From: Flavivirga jejuensis
Lineage (GTDB): Bacteria > Bacteroidota > Bacteroidia > Flavobacteriales > Flavobacteriaceae
DNA length: 64,000 bases
NCBI RefSeq assembly: GCF_030540765.1
Contig: NZ_JAUOEL010000006.1
Coordinates: 310,001 to 374,000, forward strand
Reading direction: 5' to 3'
In this document: one piece after another, positions 42,492-52,008 of the stretch
How the letters are laid out: each line of letters opens with the position of its first letter
Position numbering within the stretch: the first letter of the stretch is position 1
Notes under the pieces: model-generated
What the model was told of the DNA's origin: nothing
What the model saw: the letters and a program-made list of their open reading frames with translations, nothing else
The model's database searches: none
Translations under genes and position numbers: made by a program

Positions 42492-43784
42492 ATGAACTAT
42501 TACTCTCTAAACAAACAAGCAGCAAACACATCTTTTAAAGATGCTGTTATAAAAGGATTAGCACCAGATAAAGGATTGTATTTCCCAAAAAGTATAACGC
42601 CTTTAAGTGATGATTTTTTTAAGAATATAGATCAATTATCGCATACCGAAATAGCATTACAAGCGATTAAACAATTTGTATCTCCAGAGATTCCTGAAGC
42701 TGTTTTAAAAACGATTGTTGAAGAAACACTGTCTTTTGAGTTCCCTGTAGTCCAATTAAGTGAACATATATCTACTTTAGAGTTATTTCATGGTCCCACT
42801 ATGGCATTTAAAGATGTCGGTGCCCGTTTTATGGCGCGTTGTTTAGCGTATTTCAATAAAGACAACACCAATGAGGTTACCGTTTTAGTAGCAACCTCTG
42901 GCGATACTGGTGGCGCTGTAGCGAATGGTTTTTTAGGTGTTAAAGGCGTAAATGTAGTAATCCTCTACCCTAGCGGAAAAGTGAGCGATATTCAAGAAAA
43001 ACAATTAACGACACTTGGGCAGAACATTAAAGCCTTAGAAGTTAATGGTACGTTTGACGATTGTCAAGCCATGGTGAAAACTGCTTTTTTAGACGACACT
43101 TTAACAAGTAAGATGCAATTAACCTCTGCTAACTCCATAAATGTAGCACGTTGGTTACCGCAATTGTTCTATTTTATGTTTGCATACAAGCAATTGCATA
43201 AAAAGTACGATGATATCGTATTTTCTGTACCAAGCGGAAATTTCGGGAATGTATGTGCAGGTATGATGGCACAACAATTAGGGTTGCCTATTAATCACTT
43301 TATTGCTTCAAATAATGAAAACAATGTGGTGACTGAATACTTAAAAACACATTTATACACTCCTAAACCATCAGTACAAACGATTAGCAATGCTATGGAT
43401 GTTGGAGACCCTAGTAACTTTATCCGTATTCAGGAGATTTATAAAAACAAATTTGAAACATTAAAAGACAATATATCTTCTTATAGTTTCTCTGACGATG
43501 ACACCAGAGAAGCCATGAAAGAAATCTATACCAAATATAACTATGTAGCAGATCCACACGGAGCTGTTGGTTATTTAGGATCTAAAGCGTATTTAAAAGA
43601 AAACCCTAAGGCACACTGCGTCTTTTTAGAAACAGCACATCCAACCAAGTTTTTAGATGTGGTTGAAGAAGTGATTAAAGAAGAACAGCCTTTGCCAGAA
43701 CAGATTCAATCGGTAATGGGTAAAGAAAAAGTGTCCGTAGAAATTTCTACTTATGAAGATTTGAAAGCTTTCTTATTGAACTAA
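42492..43784 (+). CDS. thrC: Threonine synthase
   Basis: 430 residues, PLP-dependent fold type II. Catalytic lysine is K107 in GPTMAFKDVGARF. The phosphate-binding loop is ATSGDTGGAVANGFLG. Later motifs LTSANSINVARWLPQ and VPSGNFGNVCAG are typical. It converts O-phosphohomoserine to threonine, the last step of the pathway. Third gene of the thr operon. A hairpin GCAGACT-GAAA-AGTCTGC (43823-43840) follows the stop codon. Confidence 0.96.
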   Translation: MNYYSLNKQAANTSFKDAVIKGLAPDKGLYFPKSITPLSDDFFKNIDQLSHTEIALQAIKQFVSPEIPEAVLKTIVEETLSFEFPVVQLSEHISTLELFHGPTMAFKDVGARFMARCLAYFNKDNTNEVTVLVATSGDTGGAVANGFLGVKGVNVVILYPSGKVSDIQEKQLTTLGQNIKALEVNGTFDDCQAMVKTAFLDDTLTSKMQLTSANSINVARWLPQLFYFMFAYKQLHKKYDDIVFSVPSGNFGNVCAGMMAQQLGLPINHFIASNNENNVVTEYLKTHLYTPKPSVQTISNAMDVGDPSNFIRIQEIYKNKFETLKDNISSYSFSDDDTREAMKEIYTKYNYVADPHGAVGYLGSKAYLKENPKAHCVFLETAHPTKFLDVVEEVIKEEQPLPEQIQSVMGKEKVSVEISTYEDLKAFLLN

Positions 43785-43822
43785 CCCATTCCTATAGACT
43801 GGAAATCCATAGGTTCGTTTTG

Positions 43823-43840
43823 GCAGACTGAAAAGTCTGC
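43823..43840 (+). terminator. Short hairpin after thrC
   Basis: GCAGACT-GAAA-AGTCTGC, 7-bp perfect stem with a GAAA tetraloop, 39 nt after the thrC stop. It has no T-run, so it may be part of the dispersed element next to it rather than a terminator. Confidence 0.45.
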
Positions 43841-43867
43841 TTCGTGAAATATATAGTAAAACTAAAT

Positions 43868-43910
43868 TAGTGCGAATTCGCGTCAAAATTTTTAGAAGCG
43901 AAATGCACTA
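43868..43910 (+). repeat. Dispersed hairpin element, copy 2
   Basis: TAGTGC, GAA, TTCGC, a 16-nt apical part containing TCAAAATTTTTAGAA, GCGAA, AT, GCACTA. Arms of 6 and 5 bp are separated by a small internal loop. The apical core and outer GCGAAATnCACTA are shared with copy 1; the preceding ACTGGAAATC and CTGCTTC blocks are shared with copy 3. Confidence 0.7.
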
Positions 43911-43941
43911 CTTGAAGTGAATGTCAAATATTAGTTAAAGT

Positions 43942-44256
43942 TCACAGCACACTCCTACTGTCATATACCAAAACCTTATCCCATAAATGCTGGTGGTTTT
44001 TCACGAAATCTAAATGAATTGGATGGTTTTGGTAAGTAGCTTCGTCTGCTTCATTTGCAAAGATTAACATTTCGGTAACGGAATAACTGTTATCTACAAC
44101 ATCTCTATTTTCAGTAGAAGCTGGAATTCCAATATGAATATCTTCAACTTGCTCAATGGTTTTCAAAGTTTTAATACCATTAATAAGTAATTGTTTGTCC
44201 TCTAAAGAATCTGGATTTTTAAGCCAGAAAAAAACATGATGTACGAGTGGTCCCAT
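43942..44256 (-). CDS. Dabb-domain (stress-responsive A/B barrel) protein
   Basis: 104 residues, cytosolic, dimeric alpha/beta-barrel family. It begins HHVFFWLKNPDSLEDKQLLINGIKTL, typical of Dabb proteins, and has SVTEMLIFANEADEATYQNHPIHLDFVKNH with the family histidine pair. Biochemical function of most family members is unknown. The gene is small and convergent with thrC, separated by the hairpin repeat. Confidence 0.87.
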   Translation of the reverse strand: MGPLVHHVFFWLKNPDSLEDKQLLINGIKTLKTIEQVEDIHIGIPASTENRDVVDNSYSVTEMLIFANEADEATYQNHPIHLDFVKNHQHLWDKVLVYDSRSVL

Positions 44257-44434
44257 TTATTATTTTTTTGCTAAAGTAAAAATAATACATAGAAATTTAA
44301 GATGGAGGTACAAGGAATCATTGTTAAACCTCCTGTAAAACTGCTCGTATAAATTATGAATATAATGCCCAAGCTATCTAAAAACAAGTCTTTGTTCTAG
44401 ATTCTAACAACAAAGCGGTCTTATGTCTACTCCT

Positions 44435-44785
44435 TTATTCTGTATTAGAAAAAAGGTAGATCCAAATAATTCGCGACAATCTAAAATTAATCGTACTAAA
44501 CAAAATAGCCGCCACTATAATACAAAAAAAAGAAGTTAAAAGCGATAGCCCAATAATAAAATAACACGTTATAAAAACACCTATAAACTCGGCTACTGCA
44601 AGCGCATAACTCACAAACATAGCTCCAAAGAAAAAACCAGGCTCTTTTTCAAATTTAAAATCGCAATTATCACACCTATCATGCATTTGTGGCATTTTAA
44701 ATAATAACAAATTACCTTTAAAATTAAAAATATTGTTCTTTTTACACTGGGGACATCTACCTCTTAAAATTGAAATTAACTTCAT
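44435..44785 (-). CDS. DUF983 membrane protein with zinc-ribbon N-terminus
   Basis: 116 residues from the ATG at 44785; an upstream GTG at 44839 would add 18 unlikely residues. Two CxxC pairs (RGRCPQC and DRCDNC) form a zinc-ribbon-like head. They are followed by EPGFFFGAMFVSYALA and two further membrane helices up to the C-terminus. DUF983 proteins are small inner-membrane proteins of unknown function. It is divergent from the AraC-family gene, sharing a ~100-nt promoter region. Confidence 0.85.
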   Translation of the reverse strand: MKLISILRGRCPQCKKNNIFNFKGNLLLFKMPQMHDRCDNCDFKFEKEPGFFFGAMFVSYALAVAEFIGVFITCYFIIGLSLLTSFFCIIVAAILFSTINFRLSRIIWIYLFSNTE

Positions 44786-44889
44786 TTTATACAATTGAAA
44801 ATCATTTTTCAAAATTAATATGCTATCAAAAAAGAACACTCATAAATAATGCGCCTTTTTTTGTACTTTTAAGACATAATTCATACTTT

Positions 44890-45765
44890 ATGAACGGTAT
44901 TCCAGTTTTAAATATTCAGCAATTTGAACAAGACGTTCCTCTATCCGATTTTTATAGCAATGATTTAAGGAATCATTTAGATAAGAATAAAAGCTTTTTT
45001 GAGAAACCCCATCGTCATGATTTCTTTCTTTGTGTTTTATTTTCTAAAGGCTCTGGAATTCATGAAATAGATTTTAATACCTACATTATAAAAGCAGGTT
45101 CTGTATTTTTTTTAAGACCAGGACAAACCCATTATTGGAAATTCGATGACATTCCAGAAGGGTTCATTTTTTTTCATACACAAGATTTTTATGAACTTCA
45201 CTTTTCAAAAAGTAAACTTGAACAATTCCCATATTATTATTCACTTAAAAATACACCAACACTTCATTTAGAGTCTAATAAAATTAAGACTTTAGAATCT
45301 AAATTTAAAGATATCAATGATGAATATTATAAAAATCTCCCCTATAAAAAACAAAAAATAGCAAGCCTTATCAACACAACCTACATAGACCTATCCAGGT
45401 TATATAGCACACATAAATCTATAAAAAACACAACATCTCTCACTTATATTAGAACATTAAGATCTTTAGAAACTGTACTTGACACACATTACAGAACAGA
45501 AAAATTGGCAAAATTTTACGCAAACCAACTAAACATCACTCCCAAACATTTAAATAGAATAGCAAAAGCAACTTTAGGTAAAACAACAACCGATTTAATT
45601 ACCGAACGTGTAATATTAGAATCTAAACGTTTAATCGTTCATTCAAACAATTCTTTATCTGTTATTTCGGAGATATTAGGATTTCAGGACTATGGTTATT
45701 TTTCTAAAGTATTTAAATCGAAAACGCTTATGACGCCTTTGGAGTTCAAAAAAAAGTATCAATAA
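44890..45765 (+). CDS. AraC-family transcriptional regulator with cupin N-terminus
   Basis: 291 residues from the ATG at 44890 (MNGIPVLNIQQFEQDV). A longer TTG-started frame would overlap DUF983. The N-terminal cupin sensor has FEKPHRHDFFLCVLFSKGSGIHEIDF and AGSVFFLRPGQTHYW. The C-terminal AraC DNA-binding domain has LNITPKHLNRIAKATLGKTTTDLI and VISEILGFQDYGYFSKVFKSKTLMTPLEFKK. It activates or represses an unknown gene when a small ligand is bound. It may control the FabZ-like gene directly downstream, 123 nt away. Confidence 0.9.
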   Translation: MNGIPVLNIQQFEQDVPLSDFYSNDLRNHLDKNKSFFEKPHRHDFFLCVLFSKGSGIHEIDFNTYIIKAGSVFFLRPGQTHYWKFDDIPEGFIFFHTQDFYELHFSKSKLEQFPYYYSLKNTPTLHLESNKIKTLESKFKDINDEYYKNLPYKKQKIASLINTTYIDLSRLYSTHKSIKNTTSLTYIRTLRSLETVLDTHYRTEKLAKFYANQLNITPKHLNRIAKATLGKTTTDLITERVILESKRLIVHSNNSLSVISEILGFQDYGYFSKVFKSKTLMTPLEFKKKYQ

Positions 45766-45834
45766 TTTATAGAATTTGAATCGAAAAGATGACATCTTAA
45801 AATAATTAGTCAACTTTTTTTATAAAAAACACCC

Positions 45835-45842
45835 TACATTTG
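45835..45842 (+). promoter_or_regulatory. -7 box upstream of the FabZ-like gene
   Basis: TACATTTG, exact TAnnTTTG match, 46 nt upstream of the ATG at 45889. Confidence 0.45.
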
Positions 45843-45888
45843 TAAATAACGTTATTAAAAATAACATCATTGTGTTTATATAATAATT

Positions 45889-46338
45889 ATGCCTCATTTT
45901 GAAAAACCTAATAAAATGAAAACCGAAATAGAAAAACTAATACCACATAGATTCCCTTTTTTGTTCGTAGACAAAATTATAACTGCGAATGAAAAAGAAG
46001 TCATCGGACTAAAAAGTTTTGAAAAGTCAAATGACAGAATGCTAACAGGGAGTTTTCCTAATTATGATTTTATTCCTGGAATGATACTAATTGAATCTAT
46101 GGCGCAATGTGGAGGTGCTGGTGTTAAAAAAGCGAAACTCGCAGAAGGCTTTTTTGGATTAGTCAGTATGGAAAATGTGCAATTTTTAAAAGGAGTAACT
46201 TATAGCGAGGAAATCAAATATATAATCAAGAATATTCGGGTAAGCAATAGATTGATAAAACAAACAGGAATAGCATATGCACAAAACGAACCTATTGCTG
46301 AAGCGACTTGGGTTTGTGCAAGAATTGACAAATCTTAA
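45889..46338 (+). CDS. 3-hydroxyacyl-ACP dehydratase, FabZ-like
   Basis: 149 residues; Met10 (45916) is an alternative start, since the core begins at KLIPHRFPFLFVDKI. The hotdog fold has the catalytic histidine H20 in IPHRFPF and glutamate E69 in FIPGMILIESMAQCGG, both as in FabZ. FabZ dehydrates 3-hydroxyacyl-ACP in fatty acid synthesis, but this member is shorter and diverged. It may act in a special acyl or polyketide route. The gene stands 123 nt after the AraC regulator and is followed by a SDR-DUF2867 protein. Confidence 0.82.
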   Translation: MPHFEKPNKMKTEIEKLIPHRFPFLFVDKIITANEKEVIGLKSFEKSNDRMLTGSFPNYDFIPGMILIESMAQCGGAGVKKAKLAEGFFGLVSMENVQFLKGVTYSEEIKYIIKNIRVSNRLIKQTGIAYAQNEPIAEATWVCARIDKS

Positions 46339-46466
46339 ACCGAATAAAAAATAAGGTTAAGAAACTTGTTTCAGTTTTGTTTTTGGAATTAGTTTGAAAA
46401 GTAGATGTTTATCAACCAACCTACTTTTCATAGACCGTTAGTGAATATCTTAACTAAATTATCAAA

Positions 46467-47897
46467 ATGAGATTACTACTAACAGGAGCATCTGGATATA
46501 TTGGAAAACGACTTCTCCCTGTTTTGGTAGAAAGTGGTCATGAAGTGATCTGTTGTGTTAGAGATCTTAAAAGGTTTACGCCCCCAGAATCACTTAAATC
46601 AAAAATAATAATAGTTCAAGCAGACCTGCTAGATAAAACTTCGTTAGAAAATATTCCAAAAGATATAGATGGAGCCTATTATTTAGTACATTCTATGTCT
46701 GCATCTTCCGATTATCAATCATTAGAACAAGAATCTGCTATTAATTTCAGAAATGCAATCAATCAAACCAGCGTACAACATGTTGTATACTTAAGTGGTA
46801 TAGTAAATGAATCTGCGTTGTCTAAGCATCTAACTTCCAGAAAAAATGTAGAAATAGAACTTAGCAAGGGCAACTATAATTTAACAACTTTAAGAGCAGG
46901 TATCATTATTGGATCAGGAAGTGCTTCCTTTGAAATAATGAGAGATTTAGTAGAAAAACTTCCTATTATGATTACACCTAAATGGTTAAAGACTAGATGT
47001 CAGCCTATAGGTATATCAGATGTTATTAAATTCCTTTCCAAAACAATTTTTAATCCAAAGACATTTAATAAAGATTTTGATATTGGAGGTTCCGATATAT
47101 TGTCTTACAAGGATATGCTTTTAAAATTAGGCCAAAAAAGAAACTTAAAACGCATTATTTTTATTGTTCCTGTTATGACGCCCAAACTATCTTCATACTG
47201 GTTGTATTTTGTAACATCAACTTCTTATAAACTTGCTATTGCATTAGTAAATAGTATGAAAATAGAAGTTATATGCCGAAATGATGAAATCAACAAAATA
47301 TTAGATATAGAACCAATAAACTACCAAACAGCAATTGAAAGGGCTTTTAGTAAAATTGAAAGAAATGAAGTCGTTTCTAGCTGGAAAGATGCCTTTATAA
47401 GTAGTGATTCCAGCTTTAATATATCAGAGTTCATTCAAGTTCCATCTTTTGGATGTTTTAAAGACATAAAAAAAAATATTTACTCCGATCGAGATGCTTG
47501 TATTGACAAAATATGGCGTATTGGCGGTGAAAACGGGTGGTATGTTGGAAACTGGCTTTGGCGATTTAGAGGCTTTCTAGATAAATTGGCAGGAGGAGTC
47601 GGTTTAAGAAGAGGGCGTACTTCTGAAAACACACTAAATGCAGGAGATGCCTTAGATTTTTGGAGAGTTTTGTATGCCGATAAAAATGAGGGGCGTTTAC
47701 TGCTATTTGCTGAAATGAAATTACCTGGGGAAGCTTGGCTGGAATTTAGAATCGTTGATAACAAATTAATACAAACTGCTACCTTTAGACCTTTGGGCTT
47801 AATTGGAAGATTATATTGGTATGCAGTACTTCCTTTTCATGGATTTATTTTCAAAGGAATGCTTCAAAATTTAACCAAACACAACGACGTCTCATGA
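46467..47897 (+). CDS. SDR-family NAD(P)-binding protein with DUF2867 C-terminus
   Basis: 476 residues. The N-terminal Rossmann domain (~1-290) starts RLLLTGASGYIGKRLLPVLVESGHEV, then AYYLVHSMSAS and VVYLSGIVN. The C-terminal DUF2867 (~320-470) carries WRIGGENGWYVGNWLWRFRGFLDKLAGGVGLRRGR and GRLLLFAEMKLPGEAWLEFRI. It looks like an atypical epimerase/reductase for a hydrophobic substrate; the exact reaction is unknown. An inverted-repeat-containing stretch follows (47930-48046). Confidence 0.88.
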   Translation: MRLLLTGASGYIGKRLLPVLVESGHEVICCVRDLKRFTPPESLKSKIIIVQADLLDKTSLENIPKDIDGAYYLVHSMSASSDYQSLEQESAINFRNAINQTSVQHVVYLSGIVNESALSKHLTSRKNVEIELSKGNYNLTTLRAGIIIGSGSASFEIMRDLVEKLPIMITPKWLKTRCQPIGISDVIKFLSKTIFNPKTFNKDFDIGGSDILSYKDMLLKLGQKRNLKRIIFIVPVMTPKLSSYWLYFVTSTSYKLAIALVNSMKIEVICRNDEINKILDIEPINYQTAIERAFSKIERNEVVSSWKDAFISSDSSFNISEFIQVPSFGCFKDIKKNIYSDRDACIDKIWRIGGENGWYVGNWLWRFRGFLDKLAGGVGLRRGRTSENTLNAGDALDFWRVLYADKNEGRLLLFAEMKLPGEAWLEFRIVDNKLIQTATFRPLGLIGRLYWYAVLPFHGFIFKGMLQNLTKHNDVS

Positions 47898-47989
47898 AAA
47901 TATTTGATTTATACATGTAACACTATAAACTGGAAATCTGCTTCCTGACATACCAAAATTTAAATAATAAACACGGTAAAAACTTAGTT

Positions 47990-48046
47990 CCTGTAAGTTC
48001 GTGTCAAAAATTTTTAGAAACTCAAAGAGTTACCTAAAGAACACAG
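47990..48046 (+). repeat. Dispersed hairpin element, copy 3
   Basis: TTCCTGT ... GTTCGTGTCAAAAATTTTTA with GAA ... ACACAGG. It has the same apical core TCAAAAATTTTTAGAA as copies 1 and 2. The upstream ACTGGAAATC (47934) and CTGCTTC match those before copy 2 at 43800-43845. The rest of 47898-48272 is AT-rich without a gene. Confidence 0.65.
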
Positions 48047-48233
48047 GCAAAATACATTCCTTAAAAAAATTAACCTAACAAACATATTAAGTTTTTATTC
48101 AAAACTTTCAAAAGCAACCATTCATCACTTCACAAAAATCATCAACCACTTAATATACAAAGGGTTTATTTTCAACAATTTGATGTTTCATTTTTTAATA
48201 AAACTTTTTTAATAAGAATATTACGAATTTGTG

Positions 48234-48241
48234 TAGTTTTG
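48234..48241 (+). promoter_or_regulatory. -7 box upstream of gcvT
   Basis: TAGTTTTG, exact TAnnTTTG match, 31 nt upstream of gcvT. Confidence 0.5.
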
Positions 48242-48272
48242 CGCTACAAAATTTAATTATTAATAAACAACA

Positions 48273-49355
48273 ATGAAAAACACTGCATTAACATCAACTC
48301 ACGAAGCTCTTGGAGCTAAAATGGTGCCTTTTGCTGGCTACAATATGCCTGTACAATACGAAGGTATTAACATAGAACACGAAACTGTAAGACAAGCTGT
48401 TGGCGTGTTTGATGTATCTCATATGGGGGAGTTTTTAATTGAAGGTGAACATGCTCTAAGCTTAATACAAAAAGTTTCTAGCAATGACACTTCTAAATTA
48501 ACCATTGGTAAAGCCCAATACAGCTGCTTACCAAATGACGATGGTGGTATTGTAGACGATTTAATTATATATAAAATAAAAGAAGACACCTATTTATTGG
48601 TTGTTAATGCCAGTAATATTGAAAAAGATTGGAACTGGATCGCATCTAAAAATGATGATGGTGCTACCATGCGTAATTTAAGTGAAGACTACGCATTGCT
48701 TGCCATTCAAGGTCCAAAAGCAATTGAAGCAATGCAATCCCTTACCAGTCATGATTTATCAACTATAAAATTCTACAATTTTGTAGTAGGTGATTTTGCA
48801 GGTGTTGAACATGTTATTATATCGGCCACAGGATATACAGGAAGCGGTGGTTTTGAAATTTATTGCAAGAACAGTGAAGTAAAGCAAATATGGGATAACG
48901 TATTTAAAGCAGGTGCAGATTATGGCATCAAACCTATTGGTCTTGCCGCTCGTGACACCTTGCGCTTAGAAATGGGTTATTGCTTATATGGAAATGATAT
49001 TGATGATACCACCTCTCCTATTGAAGCTGGTTTAGGGTGGATTACAAAATTCACTAAAGATTTTACAAACTCAGAAAATTTAAAAGCTCAAAAAGAAAAA
49101 GGTGCAGAACGTAAACTAATTGCTTTTGAATTAGATGAACGCGGTATTCCCAGACATGGTTACGACATCGTTGATGGCAACGGAAACAAAATTGGAGTGG
49201 TCACTTCAGGAACCATGTCTCCATCATTAAACAAAGGTATTGGCTTAGGTTATGTTCCTACTGTTTTTGCAGATGTAAACAGTAAAATTAATATTCAAAT
49301 ACGTAAAAAGGCTATCTCGGCAACGGTAATAAAACTCCCTTTCTATAAAGGCTAA
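48273..49355 (+). CDS. gcvT: Aminomethyltransferase (glycine cleavage T protein)
   Basis: 360 residues, full-length T protein. [16 protein letters not shown] at the start, [13 protein letters not shown] for the folate pocket, [25 protein letters not shown], and [13 protein letters not shown] mark the folate-binding and T-fold. It transfers the methylene group from the aminomethyl-lipoyl H protein to tetrahydrofolate and releases ammonia. gcvH and gcvP are not adjacent; this separation is common in flavobacteria. A TAGTTTTG box 31 nt upstream gives it its own promoter. Confidence 0.95.
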   Translation: MKNTALTSTHEALGAKMVPFAGYNMPVQYEGINIEHETVRQAVGVFDVSHMGEFLIEGEHALSLIQKVSSNDTSKLTIGKAQYSCLPNDDGGIVDDLIIYKIKEDTYLLVVNASNIEKDWNWIASKNDDGATMRNLSEDYALLAIQGPKAIEAMQSLTSHDLSTIKFYNFVVGDFAGVEHVIISATGYTGSGGFEIYCKNSEVKQIWDNVFKAGADYGIKPIGLAARDTLRLEMGYCLYGNDIDDTTSPIEAGLGWITKFTKDFTNSENLKAQKEKGAERKLIAFELDERGIPRHGYDIVDGNGNKIGVVTSGTMSPSLNKGIGLGYVPTVFADVNSKINIQIRKKAISATVIKLPFYKG

Positions 49356-49429
49356 AAGTATTTTCTAATAAAAAAATTCTTGAAACCGACTATCCTTACC
49401 TTTGGTCAGGGAATTTTTAGATTAAAAAA

Positions 49430-50269
49430 ATGAAAAGGCAGCCGAAAGAAAGTAAACATAGAATCTTAATATTAGGAGCCAGTGGTTTTTTAGGCGGTTC
49501 TGTTTATAAAGAACTCTGCTCCTACTTTAAAACATTTGGAACTTACAGGACTTCCAATAAACAGCATGAAAAGAACAAACATCTCTTTCAATACAATATT
49601 GAGGAAGATGATGTCTATGAGATATTAAACATAGTAAAACCGACCATTGTTATTTCTGCACTTCGCGGTGATTTTTCGGCGCAATTAGTAGCACATCAAC
49701 ATTTAGCAGAATACGTATTTACAAAGAAAATAAAACTCATTTTTTTATCCTCTGCCAATGTTTTTGATGCCTATAGTAAATACCCAAGTTACGAAACCGA
49801 TAAAACTTTAAGTAATAGTATTTATGGCCATTTTAAAATTAAAATTGAAAACATGCTACTACGCATGCCTAAAAAGCAAGTAGCCATTTTAAGATTACCT
49901 ATGGTTTTTGGAGCACAATCTCCCAGAATGGTTGAAATACACGAAAACATAAAAGAGAAAATCCCGATAGAAGTGTTTCCCAACTTAATAATAAATGTAA
50001 CTAACGATCTAAAAGTTACCCAACAAATTCATTACATTATCAACAGAAATAAATCTGGGGTTTTTCATCTGGGGAGCAGTGATTTAGTACATCATGACGA
50101 TTTTATAAAAGAAATTGTAGATTCTTTTGAATACAAAAACAAAGTGACATACAAAAACGTTTACACAACCAATGACGACAGATACTTAGCCGTATTACCA
50201 AAATATAATTTACTACCTAAACACCTTCAACTTGTAAGTCATCAAATAATATCAGAATTAAAACTATAG
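49430..50269 (+). CDS. SDR-family sugar-nucleotide-type reductase (RfbD-like)
   Basis: 279 residues. Rossmann start RILILGASGFLGGSVYKEL; LIFLSSANVFDAYSKYPSYETD carries the Ser-containing SDR motif; YGHFKIKIENML holds the catalytic Y-x3-K. The C-terminal half resembles dTDP-4-dehydrorhamnose reductase-like proteins, but it is not in a rhamnose cluster. Substrate unknown. It follows gcvT after 74 nt and may be co-transcribed with it. Confidence 0.8.
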   Translation: MKRQPKESKHRILILGASGFLGGSVYKELCSYFKTFGTYRTSNKQHEKNKHLFQYNIEEDDVYEILNIVKPTIVISALRGDFSAQLVAHQHLAEYVFTKKIKLIFLSSANVFDAYSKYPSYETDKTLSNSIYGHFKIKIENMLLRMPKKQVAILRLPMVFGAQSPRMVEIHENIKEKIPIEVFPNLIINVTNDLKVTQQIHYIINRNKSGVFHLGSSDLVHHDDFIKEIVDSFEYKNKVTYKNVYTTNDDRYLAVLPKYNLLPKHLQLVSHQIISELKL

Positions 50270-50518
50270 TTGATTTATGTATAATGTGAAAACAACCAAA
50301 ACCGCTTCACTTTTAGAACCAAAAATAAAGATTTGTGTTTAGATAACTTATGAGCACTGTTCTAAAAATGTCTGACAATAGTTCTCTGTATATTACATCT
50401 ATCGTAGTAATTTTCGATAGAAAATTGTATTGAAAACTAGTTTGAAAATCATAAATTTGATTTTCGATAGTTACATTACACTTGACTAAGTAATAATTTC
50501 ATTAAAAATTTAAATATT

Positions 50519-50812
50519 ATGAGTAAACTTTCAGAAGATGATATAGAAAAGCGATTATTACAATTTCCAGATTGGGAATATTATGATGATGCGATACATG
50601 CCGAATTTGAATTCGAAAATTTCAAAGATTGCTTTAGTGCCATGAGTAGAATTGCTTTCGAGTGTGAAGCTCTAAACCATCATCCAAATTGGTTTAATGT
50701 ATACAATATACTTACTATTTCTCTATCAACCCATGATGCAAATGGTGTAACAAGCAGAGATTTCAAATTAGCAGAAGCTATTGAGGCAATTGTTGAACCA
50801 GATGAGGAGTAA
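50519..50812 (+). CDS. phhB: 4a-hydroxytetrahydrobiopterin dehydratase (pterin-4a-carbinolamine dehydratase)
   Basis: 97 residues, the full length of PCD/DCoH. FEFENFKDCFSAMSRIAFECEALNHHPNWFNVYNIL shows the active-site H54-H55-P-x-W and STHDANGVTSRDFKLA the second histidine (H72). It recycles the hydroxylated pterin cofactor of aromatic amino acid hydroxylases, but no hydroxylase gene is nearby. The heptamer array (TTCAGTG) begins immediately after the stop codon. Confidence 0.95.
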   Translation: MSKLSEDDIEKRLLQFPDWEYYDDAIHAEFEFENFKDCFSAMSRIAFECEALNHHPNWFNVYNILTISLSTHDANGVTSRDFKLAEAIEAIVEPDEE

Positions 50813-50875
50813 TTCAGTGTTCAGTGTTCAGTGTTCAGTGTTCAGTGTTCAGTGTTCAGTGTTCAGTGTTCAGTA
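50813..50875. repeat. Heptamer array (TTCAGTG)8 plus one imperfect unit
   Basis: Eight perfect units (50813-50868) and TTCAGTA start directly after the phhB stop codon. It is the reverse complement of the (AACACTG)17 array at 27083-27201. Confidence 0.97.
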
Positions 50876-50997
50876 AGTAATCAATATACTCTAAAAATTA
50901 AATAGATTAGTATTATTTTGGTTAGTAGATTTTTTTAAATTTGCTAATTAATGAGACTTCCTCTTTACGAGGAAACTAAAAATAAAATATCGGTATT

Positions 50998-51717
50998 ATG
51001 GGAAGAGCTTTCGAATTTAGAAAAGCAAGAAAGATGAAACGTTGGTCTGCTATGAGCAAAGCCTTTACTCGCATTGGTAAAGATATTGTTATGGCTGTAA
51101 AAGAAGGAGGTCCAGATCCTGCTAGTAATTCCCGTTTGAGAGCTGTTATACAAAATGCTAAGGCAGTAAACATGCCTAAAGACAATGTAGAACGTGCCAT
51201 AAAAAAAGCAAGTGATAAAAGCCAAGGCGATTATAAAGAAGTTGTTTTTGAAGGATATGCACCTCATGGTATTGCCGTTTTAGTTGAAACAGCAACCGAT
51301 AATAATACACGAACCGTGGCCAATGTACGCAGCTATTTTAATAAATGTGACGGTAGTTTAGGAACATCAGGTTCGGTCGTTTTTATGTTTGACCATACAT
51401 GTAATTTTAGAATCAATGCTGAAGGGTTAGATCCCGAAGAAGTTGAACTGGAATTTATAGATTTTGGTGCCGAAGAAGTTTTTGCAGACGACGACGGGAT
51501 ATTGATCTATGCCCCCTTTGAGAGTTTCGGAGCCATTCAAGCTGAATTAGAAACCCGTGAAATAGAAATTTTATCTTCTGGTTTTGAACGCATTCCTCAA
51601 GTAACAAAGCAACTTACTGCAGAACAAGTTGCAGATGTTGAAAAGCTTTTAGAAAAATTAGATGATGACGATGATGTACAGAATGTGTATCACACCATGG
51701 AAGAAACTAATGAGTGA
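50998..51717 (+). CDS. yebC: YebC/PmpR-family transcriptional regulator / translation factor
   Basis: 239 residues. MGRAFEFRKARKMKRWSAMSKAFTRIGKDIVMAVKEGG is the YebC N-terminus; DPASNSRLRAVIQNAKAVNMPKDNVERAIKK and YEGYAPHGIAVLVE-type FEGYAPHGIAVLVETATDNNTRTVANVRSYFNK follow. Its C-terminus is acidic (DDDDDVQNV). The family binds DNA or, as shown for some members, assists translation of proline-rich stretches. Which role dominates here is not decidable from sequence. A TACG/hairpin terminator was not seen. Confidence 0.93.
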   Translation: MGRAFEFRKARKMKRWSAMSKAFTRIGKDIVMAVKEGGPDPASNSRLRAVIQNAKAVNMPKDNVERAIKKASDKSQGDYKEVVFEGYAPHGIAVLVETATDNNTRTVANVRSYFNKCDGSLGTSGSVVFMFDHTCNFRINAEGLDPEEVELEFIDFGAEEVFADDDGILIYAPFESFGAIQAELETREIEILSSGFERIPQVTKQLTAEQVADVEKLLEKLDDDDDVQNVYHTMEETNE

Positions 51718-52008
51718 TACCGCGTCATCACGCACACAACCAAAAGTATGAGCACCTTACGAACTACTAATATCTAGGATTATTTACTAATATTAGTTAC
51801 ATTTGAGAACCAATGGTTAATAATTTACTTAAGTAAACTATCCAATATTAAACTTTTTTTCTCATATATATATCGTAACTTATTGAAGGTTAAACCGTCT
51901 AACTTGATGAATAGTATATAACAATAACTTATTCATTAACTATAAATTAAATTTATAGCACAACCCAAAACCATAGAAATATAGTTGTTCTTATTGTTAC
52001 AAATAATG

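Noticed and set aside
44770-44889. Longer N-terminus for the AraC regulator from a TTG
   Set aside because: It overlaps the divergent DUF983 gene and adds residues not typical of the family; ATG at 44890 is preferred.
50411-50470. Two ATTTTCGATAG direct repeats upstream of phhB
   Set aside because: Only two short AT-rich copies; no spacing or symmetry argues for a site.
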